This document shows positions 32,874 through 41,599 of a stretch of 64,000 bases of DNA, piece after piece. This DNA is from Clostridiaceae bacterium BRH_c20a (GTDB lineage: Bacteria; Bacillota; Peptococcia; Peptococcales; BICA1-8). The notes below the pieces were generated by a model. It ran no database searches and was not told where the DNA came from. It worked only from the letters and a program-made list of their open reading frames with translations. The first letter of the stretch is position 1. Each line of letters opens with the position of its first letter. The stretch is from NCBI GenBank assembly GCA_000961765.1, contig LADT01000090.1, positions 79,224 to 143,223 on the forward strand, read 5' to 3'. The translations under genes and the position numbers were made by a program.

Positions 32874-34799
32874 ATGAAACAAAAGATTTTACCAATCACA
32901 CTATTATTGTCAATACTTGCTTTTTTGACATTTAGTGTTATTCCGGCCTTTGCCCAGGAAAGTTCGTATACATATGAATTAAATAATTTTAATCAAAGCA
33001 ATTATGAAAACCAAATGCTTAACTATATCAATCAAGAACGCCAAAAGGAGGGATTGCCCTCTTTCAAAATGGCACCTCAATTAGTTGAGTTAGCACGGAT
33101 GAAATCCCAAGATATGATAACTAATAAATATTTTTCCCATAATTCACCAACCTTTGGAAGTCCTTTTGATATGATGAAGAAGTTTGGCATATCTTACGGC
33201 ACAGCCGGCGAAAATTTAGCGGGTCATTATTCAGTGCTTGGGGCTCATCAGGCATTAATGAACTCGGCAGGTCACAAAAAAAATATCCTAAACCCTTCCT
33301 TTACCCATATTGGATTAGGCATTGTAAAAGGTGGCCAATATGGCATGATGTTCACCCAACTGTTTACCGGTGAGCCTAAGTTTAGTGAGGCAACACCTCA
33401 AGAGGGTAGTGGATCAGAAAATAACGATAATAGCGAAAGTACTGATTGGAATAAATATTTAATAGATTTAATAAATGCTGAACGCCAAAAAAATGGGTTA
33501 GCAAAACTAAGTACAAATGATAGATTAAGTCAAATTGCCAGACTAAAGGGCGAAGAGATGGTAGAAAAGAGTTATCTAGCCTACAGATCACCTACATATG
33601 GCTATATGGAGGACATGTTAAAAACATTTGACATCCCCTTTTTGGAAGTAAAAGAGAATATAGTTGGTTCACCTGATGTAAAAAAGGGTCATGAAGCCTT
33701 GATGAATTCATCAAGACATAAAGGAGTGATTTTAAATCCTGATTTTTCTCAAGTAGGGGTAGCAGTTGTACCGGGTGGAAATTATGGATTTAATATAATT
33801 GAAATATTTTTAAAAACTGGTATAAATAATGATCAGGATTCGCAAAATCCCGGAACAGATCCGGTACCGAATCCTAAACCAACACCGGAACCAAAGCCGG
33901 AACCTGTACCAACGCCCAAGCCCGTGCCTGCTCCTGAACCTCAAAAACCAGAGGCAAATGAAGAAATGAAGCTGGAAACACAAATGATTGAGTTAATAAA
34001 CAAAGATAGAACCCAAAAGGGTTTAGCTGCTTTGAAGGTAAATGGAAAATTAACAGAGATAGCCCGGATGAAGGCGAAGGATATGGAGGAAAAGGGTTAT
34101 TTGGGCTATACCTCACCTACCTATGGCAGGACTGCAGAAATACTTAGTAAGTCCGGCATAAGCTACTCTAAGCTAGCCGAAAGCATAGTAGCAGCCGGTA
34201 GTATAGAGTCTGCCCATAATGCTTTAATGGCTGCAGCGACACATAAAGGCAATATTTTAAATTCTCAAGTCCAAGAGGTTGGGGTGGGAATTGTAAAAAG
34301 TGCTCGGTATGGATATATCATGGTAGAAATATTTATTGGAGCAGGCACTGATAGCTCTGGACCTAAGCCTGAACCCAAACAAAACCCTGATAATACTTCT
34401 GGTCAGCTTACGGCTCAGGAGGAAAAGGAGCAGGAAATGCTGGAATTGATTAATAAAGCCAGAAAAGAAGTAGGGATAGCACCTTTGGCAATGGACCAAA
34501 GTCTGGTAAAAGTAGCCAGAATTAAGTCTCAGGATATGATTGATAAAAAATATTTTGCCCATAACTCACCTACCTATGGGAGCCCCTTTGAGATGATGGA
34601 CAGTTTCGGGATAAAATATAGATATGCTGGGGAAAACTTGGCCGGGCACTATTCGGTATCCGGAGCTCATGAGGCTTTGATGAATTCCGCAGGTCATCGT
34701 AAGAATATCCTGAATCCAAATTTTACTCATATAGGAATAGGCATTGTTGACGGAGGACCTTACAATACAATGTTTACTCAAATGTTTGTAGGTTATTAG
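32874..34799 (+). CDS. Secreted protein with four CAP (SCP/PR-1) domains
   Basis: The 641-residue product has a signal peptide (about 1-28) and four CAP domains (about 45-170, 188-312, 365-488, 515-641). Domains 1 and 4 keep the metal/active-type residues (H in YFSHNSP, E in AGENLAG, H in SAGH(K/R)KNIL); domains 2 and 3 replace the first His (YLAYRSP, YLGYTSP) and are probably non-catalytic. A proline/lysine-rich linker (PEPKPEPVPTPKPVP) lies between 2 and 3 and a shorter one before 4. Such proteins are common in spore formers (YkwD-type). Function is probably in the cell envelope or spore surface. Confidence 0.9.
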   Translation: MKQKILPITLLLSILAFLTFSVIPAFAQESSYTYELNNFNQSNYENQMLNYINQERQKEGLPSFKMAPQLVELARMKSQDMITNKYFSHNSPTFGSPFDMMKKFGISYGTAGENLAGHYSVLGAHQALMNSAGHKKNILNPSFTHIGLGIVKGGQYGMMFTQLFTGEPKFSEATPQEGSGSENNDNSESTDWNKYLIDLINAERQKNGLAKLSTNDRLSQIARLKGEEMVEKSYLAYRSPTYGYMEDMLKTFDIPFLEVKENIVGSPDVKKGHEALMNSSRHKGVILNPDFSQVGVAVVPGGNYGFNIIEIFLKTGINNDQDSQNPGTDPVPNPKPTPEPKPEPVPTPKPVPAPEPQKPEANEEMKLETQMIELINKDRTQKGLAALKVNGKLTEIARMKAKDMEEKGYLGYTSPTYGRTAEILSKSGISYSKLAESIVAAGSIESAHNALMAAATHKGNILNSQVQEVGVGIVKSARYGYIMVEIFIGAGTDSSGPKPEPKQNPDNTSGQLTAQEEKEQEMLELINKARKEVGIAPLAMDQSLVKVARIKSQDMIDKKYFAHNSPTYGSPFEMMDSFGIKYRYAGENLAGHYSVSGAHEALMNSAGHRKNILNPNFTHIGIGIVDGGPYNTMFTQMFVGY

Positions 34800-34813
34800 G
34801 AATACTTAGCAAG

Positions 34814-34858
34814 AAAAATAGTGTTACTGCATATAATGCAGTAACACTATTTTTTTTA
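34814..34858 (+). terminator. Terminator after CAP protein gene
   Basis: AATAGTGTTACTGCAT/ATGCAGTAACACTATT arms with a long T-run; a very stable stem. Confidence 0.9.
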
Positions 34859-34930
34859 TAAAAAAGGCACAAGTAGCTAAAAACCACATAACATATATTA
34901 ATCTTTTAGAAATTTTAGGTTTTTTTAGTC

Positions 34931-34957
34931 ACATTTTAAAGGGGTTCTCATATATTA
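34931..34957 (+). promoter_or_regulatory. Candidate sigma-K/sigma-E promoter of the SPOCS gene
   Basis: AC (34931-34932), 16 bases, CATATATTA (34949-34957) fits the sigma-K pattern; CATATATT also fits a sigma-E -10. Mother-cell expression is expected for a coat-type protein. Confidence 0.4.
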
Positions 34958-35000
34958 AACTGAGATATCCTAAGAAATTTGAAAGGAGGAAAGATATTTT

Positions 35001-36647
35001 ATGCATATTACCCAAAACAAAAGAAGAATAAAAGTTCAGCATGTTGTGGGGGAAGGTACTGCCCAGATTGATGTAGTGCGCAATATTCAGATTACTAGAC
35101 CTGTTATTGATCCAGTAACCGGAGAAACAGTGTTAGAGCCGATTGTTGTCAGAAAAATTGCCGATGTTGACTCGGAACTAATTGAGCTCGATTATGAAAT
35201 TCTTCCAAATAAAGTAATCATTAAAGGTGCATTACACAAACAAATTTTTTACATCGAAGAAGGGGACTATGTAGTAAGAGAATACACTGTTATGAGGGAA
35301 GAATTTACTGATTTTGTCCATATTGAAGGTGCCAAACCAGGAATGGACGCTTTGATCGATGCTCAAATTATGTTTATCGATACTAGTGCGGCAAATGGAA
35401 CGTTTCCGACCAGCACTATCCACCAGTCTGCAGTATTAAGTGTTACTGTAAAGGTAATAGAAATTCTGCAGTTAGATGTTGTTACAGATGTAACAGGTCC
35501 TGGCATTACAGTAGAGAAGGAATTATTTAATGTTGAAAGTGTAGTAGGTGAGAAAGAGAAACAGGCTACTGTATCTGCAGAGCACACACTAAATGAGGAT
35601 GCACGTAAGATCTATGATATGGATGCAGTTTGCCGTGATCTTGATTATGAGATACTACCAGGAAAGGTAATAGTAAGGGGTACCCTGCATAAGCAAATTT
35701 ACTATGTGGATGACGAAGATAGTTCTGTACAAGAGCAATCCTTTGATGATCCATTCTCAGTTGTTATTGATATTCCTGGGGCAGAGCCAGATATGGATGC
35801 TTATGTAAGATGCAAAGTAGAATTCTGTGAAGCTAATCTTATGGCTACAAATGCAAATGGAGTAACAAACAGAGTTAAAGCTAATTGTATACTGCAGGTC
35901 TTTGCTAAAGTAACTGAATTAATAGAGCTAAATATTGTTACTAATGTTAAAGGTGCTGCTTTTGACAGGCGGAGAATCAGAGTAGAGAATATCCTTGGCA
36001 AGAAATGCGGGCAAGAAAATGTTAACCAATCCATCGATGTCAATGCTCCTGCTGATGTTGAAGGGATAACAGTAAGAAAAACAAGGAATTTAACAGCCAG
36101 AATCAGAAATGTTACTTACGAAAAAATTCAAAACAAGGTTATAGTAAAAGGTTTGATTCATGTTCAGGCTTACTATGTATCTTGTGAGGGTGAACAGGAG
36201 TTAAGGGAAACCAGTGCAGACATTCCATTTACAACCTTTGTCCATTTCGATGGTGTAACTCCGGACACTATGGTAGATGTTACTGAAAGAGTTGAGTACA
36301 CAGATTTGAAACTGGAGGGCGAGTCCTGTCAAACTACAAATATTCGAGCTATCGCCATTCTGGAGATTTGTGTAAGGGCCTTTGAAATGAAGGAGTTTGT
36401 GGTAGTTGTAGATGTAAAGGATACTACAGGACCCGTAGTACCCCCAACTGATGATTGCCCACCTTCTGGTTATTACAGCTATACAGTAGTAGCTGGCGAT
36501 ACCTACTATTCAATAGCTCAAAAAAATCAAAGCAGAGTACCAGGAATAACTGCTCAAGATATTCAAAGAGCAAACCCAGGCGTAGATCCCAGGAGATTAC
36601 GGATTGGGCAAGTAATTAAAATTCCATGTGTAGTTGGGAAAGGATAA
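35001..36647 (+). CDS. SPOCS (DUF3794) x3 and LysM protein
   Basis: The 548-residue product has three tandem SPOCS/DUF3794 domains (about 15-160, 185-330, 335-480), each with the pattern YEILPNKVIIKGALHKQIFY or a close variant (DYEILPGKVIVRGTLHKQIYY, TYEKIQNKVIVKGLIHVQAYY), and a C-terminal LysM domain (about 497-544, YTVVAGDTYYSIAQ). GGAGGAAAG ahead of ATG 35001. SPOCS proteins are found in spore coats and related envelopes of Clostridia; LysM likely anchors it to cortex peptidoglycan. There is no signal peptide, consistent with mother-cell synthesis. Confidence 0.9.
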   Translation: MHITQNKRRIKVQHVVGEGTAQIDVVRNIQITRPVIDPVTGETVLEPIVVRKIADVDSELIELDYEILPNKVIIKGALHKQIFYIEEGDYVVREYTVMREEFTDFVHIEGAKPGMDALIDAQIMFIDTSAANGTFPTSTIHQSAVLSVTVKVIEILQLDVVTDVTGPGITVEKELFNVESVVGEKEKQATVSAEHTLNEDARKIYDMDAVCRDLDYEILPGKVIVRGTLHKQIYYVDDEDSSVQEQSFDDPFSVVIDIPGAEPDMDAYVRCKVEFCEANLMATNANGVTNRVKANCILQVFAKVTELIELNIVTNVKGAAFDRRRIRVENILGKKCGQENVNQSIDVNAPADVEGITVRKTRNLTARIRNVTYEKIQNKVIVKGLIHVQAYYVSCEGEQELRETSADIPFTTFVHFDGVTPDTMVDVTERVEYTDLKLEGESCQTTNIRAIAILEICVRAFEMKEFVVVVDVKDTTGPVVPPTDDCPPSGYYSYTVVAGDTYYSIAQKNQSRVPGITAQDIQRANPGVDPRRLRIGQVIKIPCVVGKG

Positions 36648-36648
36648 T

Positions 36649-36682
36649 AAAAATAACCACTGTGTGAACAGTGGTTATTTTT
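36649..36682 (+). terminator. Terminator after SPOCS gene
   Basis: AAAAATAACCACTGT/ACAGTGGTTATTTTT perfect arms. Confidence 0.9.
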
Positions 36683-36694
36683 ATGACATACTTC

Positions 36695-36975
36695 TCCGTC
36701 AAGCTATTGCGTCTGACACTTGCTTGCGGGTTTAGTTTATTGCGTCTGACAATACTTCATGGTTAAAATTTTCCGTCTGACACAATCGTTGCATGTGATT
36801 TTTTAGGGGTAATCTTCCTTAGATATTATCAGACGCACAAGATAGACCTGTGAGTATTGTCAGACGCAATATGTTCACCCAGCAGAAATGTCAGACCTGT
36901 AAATTTGGCTCCTTGGTAATTATCAGACGCAACAAAATGCCCCATAAGTAATTGTCAGACGCAAAATATTCACTC
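36695..36975. repeat. TTGCGTCTGACA array with opposite-facing halves
   Basis: Three forward TT(G/T)CGTCTGACA units (cores near 36704, 36739, 36772) with about 33-base period are followed, after CTTCC, by five reverse units (cores TCAGACGCA or TCAGACC near 36826, 36869, 36898?, 36924, 36957). The interval sequences are also related to those in the mosaics at 10040, 28925 and 40145. No gene is found in this gap. The layout is a broad imperfect palindrome about 270 bases long. Confidence 0.75.
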
Positions 36976-36990
36976 TTTAGCAAAATATTA

Positions 36991-37021
36991 TGAATAAGGA
37001 ATAATCTTCCTGGCAATACTA
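36991..37021 (+). promoter_or_regulatory. Candidate sigma-F/G promoter of spoIIR
   Basis: TGAATA (36991-36996) and AATACTA (37015-37021), 18 bases apart, closely match the sigma-F/G pattern. spoIIR is sigma-F dependent in B. subtilis, so the match makes sense. Confidence 0.5.
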
Positions 37022-37051
37022 AAAATAATAACGGACCGGGAGGTTAGGAAT

Positions 37052-37672
37052 ATGAAGAAGAAGTATTTGATAACGGTTATTTTATTTTTGGGTATTTTTG
37101 TTACAGGTGGTGTTAATCCTATAGGGGAGACTCCTGGTCAAGACGGAAATGATCTAATCAGGCTGCATGTGCTTGCAAACAGTGATAGTGAAGAAGATCA
37201 GACATTAAAATATGTGGTGAAGGATGCAATTGTCAAAGAAATAGCAAATAAATTTAACAAATCTGAAAATATTGATGAAAGCAGAACCATTTTATTAAAC
37301 AGTCTGCCTCAGGTAGAAGATATAGCAATAAATACCTTAAAAAGCTTAGGCAGTAACTATAATGTCGAGACACAATATGGTAGATTCTTTTTTCCAACTA
37401 AGTATTATGGTAGCTTTAGCTTACCTGCTGGTGAATATGAAGCAGTTAAAGTAGTAATTGGAGAAGGCCGGGGTGCTAACTGGTGGTGTGTATTATTTCC
37501 TCCGTTGTGTTTTGTTCCAACAGATAACAGTCCCGAGGAAGTATCTAAAGTAAAAAATGGTTATCCGGTAAATACACCGGATAAGTTTAAAAAAAATAAT
37601 ATTAGGGTAAGTTTTAAAATAGTACAGTGGGCTAAAAAATCATTTCCTACATTAGCCCGCATGTTCAACTAA
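37052..37672 (+). CDS. spoIIR: Stage II sporulation protein R
   Basis: SpoIIR is made in the forespore and secreted to trigger processing of pro-sigma-E in the mother cell by SpoIIGA. The 206-residue product has a hydrophobic N-terminal signal (about 1-22) and the family hallmark LIRLHVLANSDSEEDQTLKYVVKDAI. The C-terminal half contains GEGRGANWWCVLFPPLCFV, also typical. CGGGAGG is ahead of ATG 37052. A short terminator (ATGGCC/GGCCAT, 37696-37720) follows. Confidence 0.95.
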   Translation: MKKKYLITVILFLGIFVTGGVNPIGETPGQDGNDLIRLHVLANSDSEEDQTLKYVVKDAIVKEIANKFNKSENIDESRTILLNSLPQVEDIAINTLKSLGSNYNVETQYGRFFFPTKYYGSFSLPAGEYEAVKVVIGEGRGANWWCVLFPPLCFVPTDNSPEEVSKVKNGYPVNTPDKFKKNNIRVSFKIVQWAKKSFPTLARMFN

Positions 37673-37695
37673 AAAAATTTTCCCTCCCTCTATAA

Positions 37696-37720
37696 ATGGC
37701 CGCAAGGCCATTATTTTTTT
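37696..37720 (+). terminator. Terminator after spoIIR
   Basis: ATGGCC GCAA GGCCAT stem with TTATTTTTTT. Confidence 0.8.
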
Positions 37721-37865
37721 GGATAAAAAATTTGCCGATAGTCAATAGACAATAGCTGATAGACGATACTTGATAGATGAATGCTATTTGCTAAACAAAT
37801 CTTTCATGCTAAAATAATTGGGAACGGTGTGGTGTGTCCCCTGTCCAATTAAAGGTGGTAAAATA

Positions 37866-38432
37866 ATGACTCAGAATATACTTATTGCTGTTAAAAACCA
37901 GCAGCAAAATAATAAATTAAAAAAAATACTTACCTCCCATGGTTTTCAGGTTATGGCTGTGGTTGACGATGCTTACTCTGTATTAAGGATGTTGCAGAGT
38001 AAGGAGATAAACGTCAGTTTAATTGATAATGACCTGCAGGGTTTAAATGGTGTACAACTGGCACAGATTATAGCTAATGAAAATTTGGGTCCGGTAGTTT
38101 TAATAAGTCAACATCAGATAGATACCGGCGCTAGTCTCCCCAAATCGGTTTTCGGGGTCTTATTGAAACCCATAACTGAATACCAGCTCATAAATACCTT
38201 AAGTCTTTCTTTAAATCAATACAAAAATCAAAAAGAGCTGGAAAAGGAAGTTGCGCTATTAAAAGATACCCTTGAAAGCAGGAAATTAATAGAAAAGGCT
38301 AAAGGTATACTAATGACTAAGCAAGGGATAACGGAAGATGCTGCATATAATAAGCTTCGCAAAAGTAGTATGGAGAAACGTATACCTATGAGAAAAGTTG
38401 CGGAAGCTATAGTATTAATGGAAGATATTTGA
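37866..38432 (+). CDS. ANTAR-domain response regulator beside glnA
   Basis: The 188-residue product has a degenerate receiver domain (about 1-115; LIDNDLQGLNGVQLAQII keeps an Asp in the D-site region) and a C-terminal ANTAR RNA-binding domain from about 130 (LIEKAKGILMTKQGITEDAAYNKLRKS in two blocks). ANTAR proteins prevent termination by binding paired hairpins. ATG 37866 has AAAGGTGG ahead; the frame is open further upstream from 37818. Placement before glnA resembles the NitR-type antiterminators of Clostridium glnA. Partner kinase is not visible. Confidence 0.87.
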   Translation: MTQNILIAVKNQQQNNKLKKILTSHGFQVMAVVDDAYSVLRMLQSKEINVSLIDNDLQGLNGVQLAQIIANENLGPVVLISQHQIDTGASLPKSVFGVLLKPITEYQLINTLSLSLNQYKNQKELEKEVALLKDTLESRKLIEKAKGILMTKQGITEDAAYNKLRKSSMEKRIPMRKVAEAIVLMEDI

Positions 38433-38469
38433 GTGCTGGTAAATTTATCTTGCGAATCTTAAACTGTAC

Positions 38470-38580
38470 TTCTATAATTAATACAAAGGTTTGTGTGATA
38501 TTAATCAAGGGAGCAATGGCGCTCGAATCAGCAGCCTTTACTGCTGCTTTGTTGAGTGTCTAATTTTTTAGGGGGGTTTT
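38470..38580 (+). promoter_or_regulatory. glnA leader with candidate ANTAR hairpin
   Basis: The leader contains GAGC-AATGGC-GCTC (38511-38524), a stem with a six-base loop that has A at position 1 and G at position 4 as ANTAR targets do. It is followed by CAGCAG-CCTTTA-CTGCTG (about 38530-38547), a second stem with a six-base loop that lacks the A1/G4 pattern, then a T-rich stretch. A GGGGGG ribosome site precedes ATG 38583. Confidence 0.45.
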
Positions 38581-38582
38581 TT

Positions 38583-39917
38583 ATGTCAAATCTTAGTGCA
38601 AAGGACGTTCTGAAATTAGCCAAAGAATACGACGTGAGGTTTATACGACTGCAGTTTACAGATATGTTTGGTGTCTTAAAGAATGTGGCAATAACTGAAA
38701 AGCAGTTGGAAAAGGCTTTAGCCGGTGAATTAATGTTTGATGGATCATCTATTGAGGGTTATGTAAGAATAGAAGAATCGGATATGTACTTAAGACCTGA
38801 TCCTAATACCTTTGTCATTTTCCCCTGGCTGCCTCAAGAAGGGGCGGAGGCAAGATTGATTTGTGACATTTATAATCCTGATGGCACTCCATTTGAAGGT
38901 GATCCTAGATATGTATTGAAAAGGGCTACTAAGCGGGCCGAGGAAATGGGCTATAAAATGAATGTAGGTTCTGAATGTGAGTTTTTCCTCTTCCATACCG
39001 ATAATGAAGGTGTACCCACAACTATTACCCATGATAAAGCGGGATATTTTGACTTGACACCGGTGGATTTAGGAGAAAATGCCCGTCGGGACATGGTTTT
39101 AAACCTTGAAAAAATGGGTTTTGAGGTGGAGGCTTCTCACCATGAATTGGCTCCAGGACAGCATGAAATTGGCTTTAAATATGGTGAAGCCATTTTTACT
39201 GCAGATGCAATAATGACTTTTAAATATGTTGTTCGAACTATTGCTCAGCGGCATGGACTCCATGCAACATTTATGCCTAAACCTGTATTCGGTATTGCTG
39301 GTTCAGGTATGCATACTAATATATCTTTGTCTGATGCACAGGGGAATAATATATTTTTTGATCCCAATGGTGAAGAACAGTTATCTGAAGCCGCATACTA
39401 TTTTATGGGGGGCGTAATTAAGCATATCAAAGCTATTGCGGCTATTACTAACCCTACAGTTAATTCCTATAAAAGATTAGTACCTGGCTATGAGGCACCA
39501 GTATATATTGCTTGGTCTACCAGAAACCGCAGCCCTTTAATTAGAGTGCCTGCAAAAAGAGGGCCTTCAACAAGGGTTGAACTTCGTAATCCTGACCCCT
39601 CGGCAAATCCTTATTTTACCTTAGCAGTTGTTTTACAAGCTGGATTAGATGGAATAGAGCAGAAAATAGCTCCACCAGCACCAACTAATGCTAACATTTA
39701 TGAGATGACCGAAGAGGAAAGAGCTGCTAGAGGGATAGAGGGTTTACCCATAAATCTAATTAATGCTATTGAGCATTTGAAGAAGGATGACTTAATCAAA
39801 AAAGCCCTAGGCGAACATGTTTATAATTTATATATTGAAGCTAAAAAATTGGAGTGGGAAGAATACCGGGGTAAGGTCCATCAATGGGAGGTTGACCAAT
39901 ATTTAACTAGATTTTAA
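38583..39917 (+). CDS. glnA: Glutamine synthetase, type I
   Basis: Makes glutamine from glutamate, ammonium and ATP. The 444-residue product is GSI-alpha-like in length. Catalytic blocks include [19 protein letters not shown] near residue 52, the ligand segment [17 protein letters not shown] ([16 protein letters not shown]), [17 protein letters not shown] and [15 protein letters not shown] 38583 has GGGGGG ahead; upstream in-frame codons from 38556 are rejected. It is probably regulated by the ANTAR protein encoded just upstream, which fits with nitrogen control. A terminator follows. Confidence 0.96.
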   Translation: MSNLSAKDVLKLAKEYDVRFIRLQFTDMFGVLKNVAITEKQLEKALAGELMFDGSSIEGYVRIEESDMYLRPDPNTFVIFPWLPQEGAEARLICDIYNPDGTPFEGDPRYVLKRATKRAEEMGYKMNVGSECEFFLFHTDNEGVPTTITHDKAGYFDLTPVDLGENARRDMVLNLEKMGFEVEASHHELAPGQHEIGFKYGEAIFTADAIMTFKYVVRTIAQRHGLHATFMPKPVFGIAGSGMHTNISLSDAQGNNIFFDPNGEEQLSEAAYYFMGGVIKHIKAIAAITNPTVNSYKRLVPGYEAPVYIAWSTRNRSPLIRVPAKRGPSTRVELRNPDPSANPYFTLAVVLQAGLDGIEQKIAPPAPTNANIYEMTEEERAARGIEGLPINLINAIEHLKKDDLIKKALGEHVYNLYIEAKKLEWEEYRGKVHQWEVDQYLTRF

Positions 39918-39943
39918 GAAAGAGCGGGCGACCGCTCTTTTTA
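39918..39943 (+). terminator. Terminator after glnA
   Basis: AGAGCGG GCGA CCGCTCT stem with TTTTTAA. Confidence 0.8.
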
Positions 39944-39949
39944 AAATCT

Positions 39950-40290
39950 AGTTAAAGGTTTCGCTTCGCTAAGTTGAGGTTAAGGTTGAGTTTGGTAAAA
40001 GAATAGGATTGAGATTAAGATTAAGATTTCGCTTCGCTAGATTAGAGTTGGATACGTAAGGTCCTTCGCTATCGCTCAGGATGACAAAAATAAAGTAGTG
40101 TGTGTGCAATGCGTGAACAATTACGAGCGGAGCGAAGCAATCCTGCCTGTGTCAGACGCACAAAATGTCCACATAGTATTTGTCAGACGCAAAATCTTCA
40201 CCCAGTAGTATTGTCAAACCCAATATCTAAACCCATAATTAATCTGGACCCTGGACCCTGGACCCTGGACCCTGGACCCGGCACCCAAAA
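39950..40290. repeat. Mosaic intergenic repeat, inverted copy
   Basis: Inverted order of modules: GGTTTCGCTTCGCTAAGTTGAGGTTAAGGTT (39957-39987), a second TTTCGCTTCGCTAGATT block, GGTCCTTCGCTATCGCTCAGGATGACA (40059-40085), TACGAGCGGAGCGAAG, three TCAGACGCA/TCAAACCCA units (about 40148, 40182, 40212), then GGACCCTGGACCCTGGACC tandem (40251-40278). The stretch 39975-40240 is the inverse of 28925-29130. It ends just before the LysM gene start, and the open frame of that gene runs upstream into the repeat by chance. Confidence 0.85.
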
Positions 40291-40357
40291 AGTCACCCTT
40301 TACCTTTTCTATGCATATCCTGTAGGTAGCAAATATACTGAAAAGGGGAGCTGTGCT

Positions 40358-40726
40358 GTGAGGCACCAATTACCGCCATGTGCTAGTGGAGTTTATTGGG
40401 AGGTTGCAAGGGGTGATACATTATATAAAATCTCCCGAGAAATTAATGTTGATCTAGCAGACCTTCTGCAGGCAAATCCTAATATCGACACTGAAAACCT
40501 TAGTGTCGGTCAAAATATATGTATTCCTGAAGGAGCGAAGCTCTTACCTAATTTAAAGAAAGTTCCAGATTGCCCAAACGGCATATATTGGGAGATTGCA
40601 CCCGGTGATACTCTATATAATATTGCCGGTCAGAATAATACAACTGTAGGAAGGATTATTGCAGCAAACCCTGGTATTAACCCCTATAATTTAGTGGTTG
40701 GTCAATTTATTTGTCTTCCCCAATAG
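40358..40726 (+). CDS. Small protein with two LysM domains
   Basis: The 122-residue product consists of two LysM domains in tandem (about 15-60 and 73-120), each opening G(V/I)YWE(V/I)A(R/P)GDTLY(K/N)I. There is no signal peptide. The GTG 40358 start is chosen because AAAGGGGAG lies seven bases ahead; the frame extends upstream through the repeat to 40100 but that part is repeat-derived. LysM pairs of this style occur in spore-coat and cortex-associated proteins such as SafA-like ones. A terminator (AAAAACCTG/CAGGTTTTT, 40761-40783) follows. Confidence 0.8.
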   Translation: MRHQLPPCASGVYWEVARGDTLYKISREINVDLADLLQANPNIDTENLSVGQNICIPEGAKLLPNLKKVPDCPNGIYWEIAPGDTLYNIAGQNNTTVGRIIAANPGINPYNLVVGQFICLPQ

Positions 40727-40760
40727 ACTTTAGTAATAAAAGCAAAGGGAACCCTAACCG

Positions 40761-40783
40761 AAAAACCTGCTAGTCAGGTTTTT
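40761..40783 (+). terminator. Terminator after LysM gene
   Basis: AAAAACCTG CTAGT CAGGTTTTT; compact stem with flanking A and T runs. Confidence 0.85.
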
Positions 40784-40934
40784 CTTAATGGGAAAGATAT
40801 ATTTGGATAAAATATATCTACTGGATAAGAAGGATTTTAGTTTTTTTTGGAAAATTAATATACAAAGAAAACTATTTTAAGTCTTTTTACTAGTGACTAG
40901 TCACTGGTCACTTTAAAGTGAGGTGAAAACAACA

Positions 40935-41513
40935 ATGTGGAAAGGTCGTAAAGTAATAGTGCGACAACCGCAGGAAAAAGATGCACCCATATTGCAAAAA
41001 TGGTATATGGATAAGGAATTCAGACAATTATATGATGCCTATTCCAGTATTTCCTTAGATTATATTTTACAGGAGATACAAGAAAGCAACACCATAGATG
41101 ATCCTAAGGCAGCTAAAGTTAATTTTATTGTTTTGCAAAAAAGGGATGAATTACCTATTGGTGTTGCTAGTATTAGAAATATCAATCGGCAAAATGGAAA
41201 TGCAGAAATAGTCTTAGGTATAGGAGAAAAAGAAAAAAGGTTAGCCGGTTATGGTATTGATATGATGATAGTTCTATTAGACATGGTTTTTTATCAATTA
41301 GGCTTTGAAAAATGTTACCTGCATGTTCATGATAATAATGACCTAGGTCTTAATTCTGCTCTAAATTTTGGTTTTAAGGCCGAAGGACGTTTGCGGAAAC
41401 ACTCCTTTGTTGAAGGCAAATATGTTGATTTATGGATTTTAGCTATTCTTAAAGAAGAATATGAAGAGCTGCCAATTGTACCCAGATGGAAAGCTAAAAA
41501 AGAGAAAAATTGA
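40935..41513 (+). CDS. GNAT family N-acetyltransferase
   Basis: A 192-residue protein of the RimJ/RimL-like GNAT type. The acetyl-CoA site is seen around residues 95-115 (AEIVLGIGEKEKRLAGYGIDMM), with LGFEKCYLHVHDNNDLGLNSALNFGFKAEGRLRKHSFVEGKYVDLWI in the usual C-terminal order (motif A then B). ATG 40935 has GAGGTG ahead; a GTG at 40923 lies in the site. Its protein or small-molecule substrate is unknown. No operon partner is visible. Confidence 0.88.
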   Translation: MWKGRKVIVRQPQEKDAPILQKWYMDKEFRQLYDAYSSISLDYILQEIQESNTIDDPKAAKVNFIVLQKRDELPIGVASIRNINRQNGNAEIVLGIGEKEKRLAGYGIDMMIVLLDMVFYQLGFEKCYLHVHDNNDLGLNSALNFGFKAEGRLRKHSFVEGKYVDLWILAILKEEYEELPIVPRWKAKKEKN

Positions 41514-41522
41514 AAAAATAAG

Positions 41523-41558
41523 AACCGCCAATCAAATGATGATAAGGCGGTTTTTTTG
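41523..41558 (+). terminator. Terminator after GNAT gene
   Basis: AACCGCC and GGCGGTTTTTTT arms with a 15-base loop. Confidence 0.75.
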
Positions 41559-41599
41559 TGCACGAAAGTAACTATTTTGGCTGGGGAAAAGTGTATTAT

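Noticed and set aside
36695..36975. CRISPR-like array based on the TTGCGTCTGACA repeats
   Set aside because: Cores are only about 12 bases, units face both directions, and the intervals are similar to each other and to other gaps of the window; no cas genes are near.
40100..40357. N-terminal extension of the double-LysM protein
   Set aside because: The extra codons lie inside the mosaic repeat. A good ribosome site and GTG at 40358 give a normal LysM protein.
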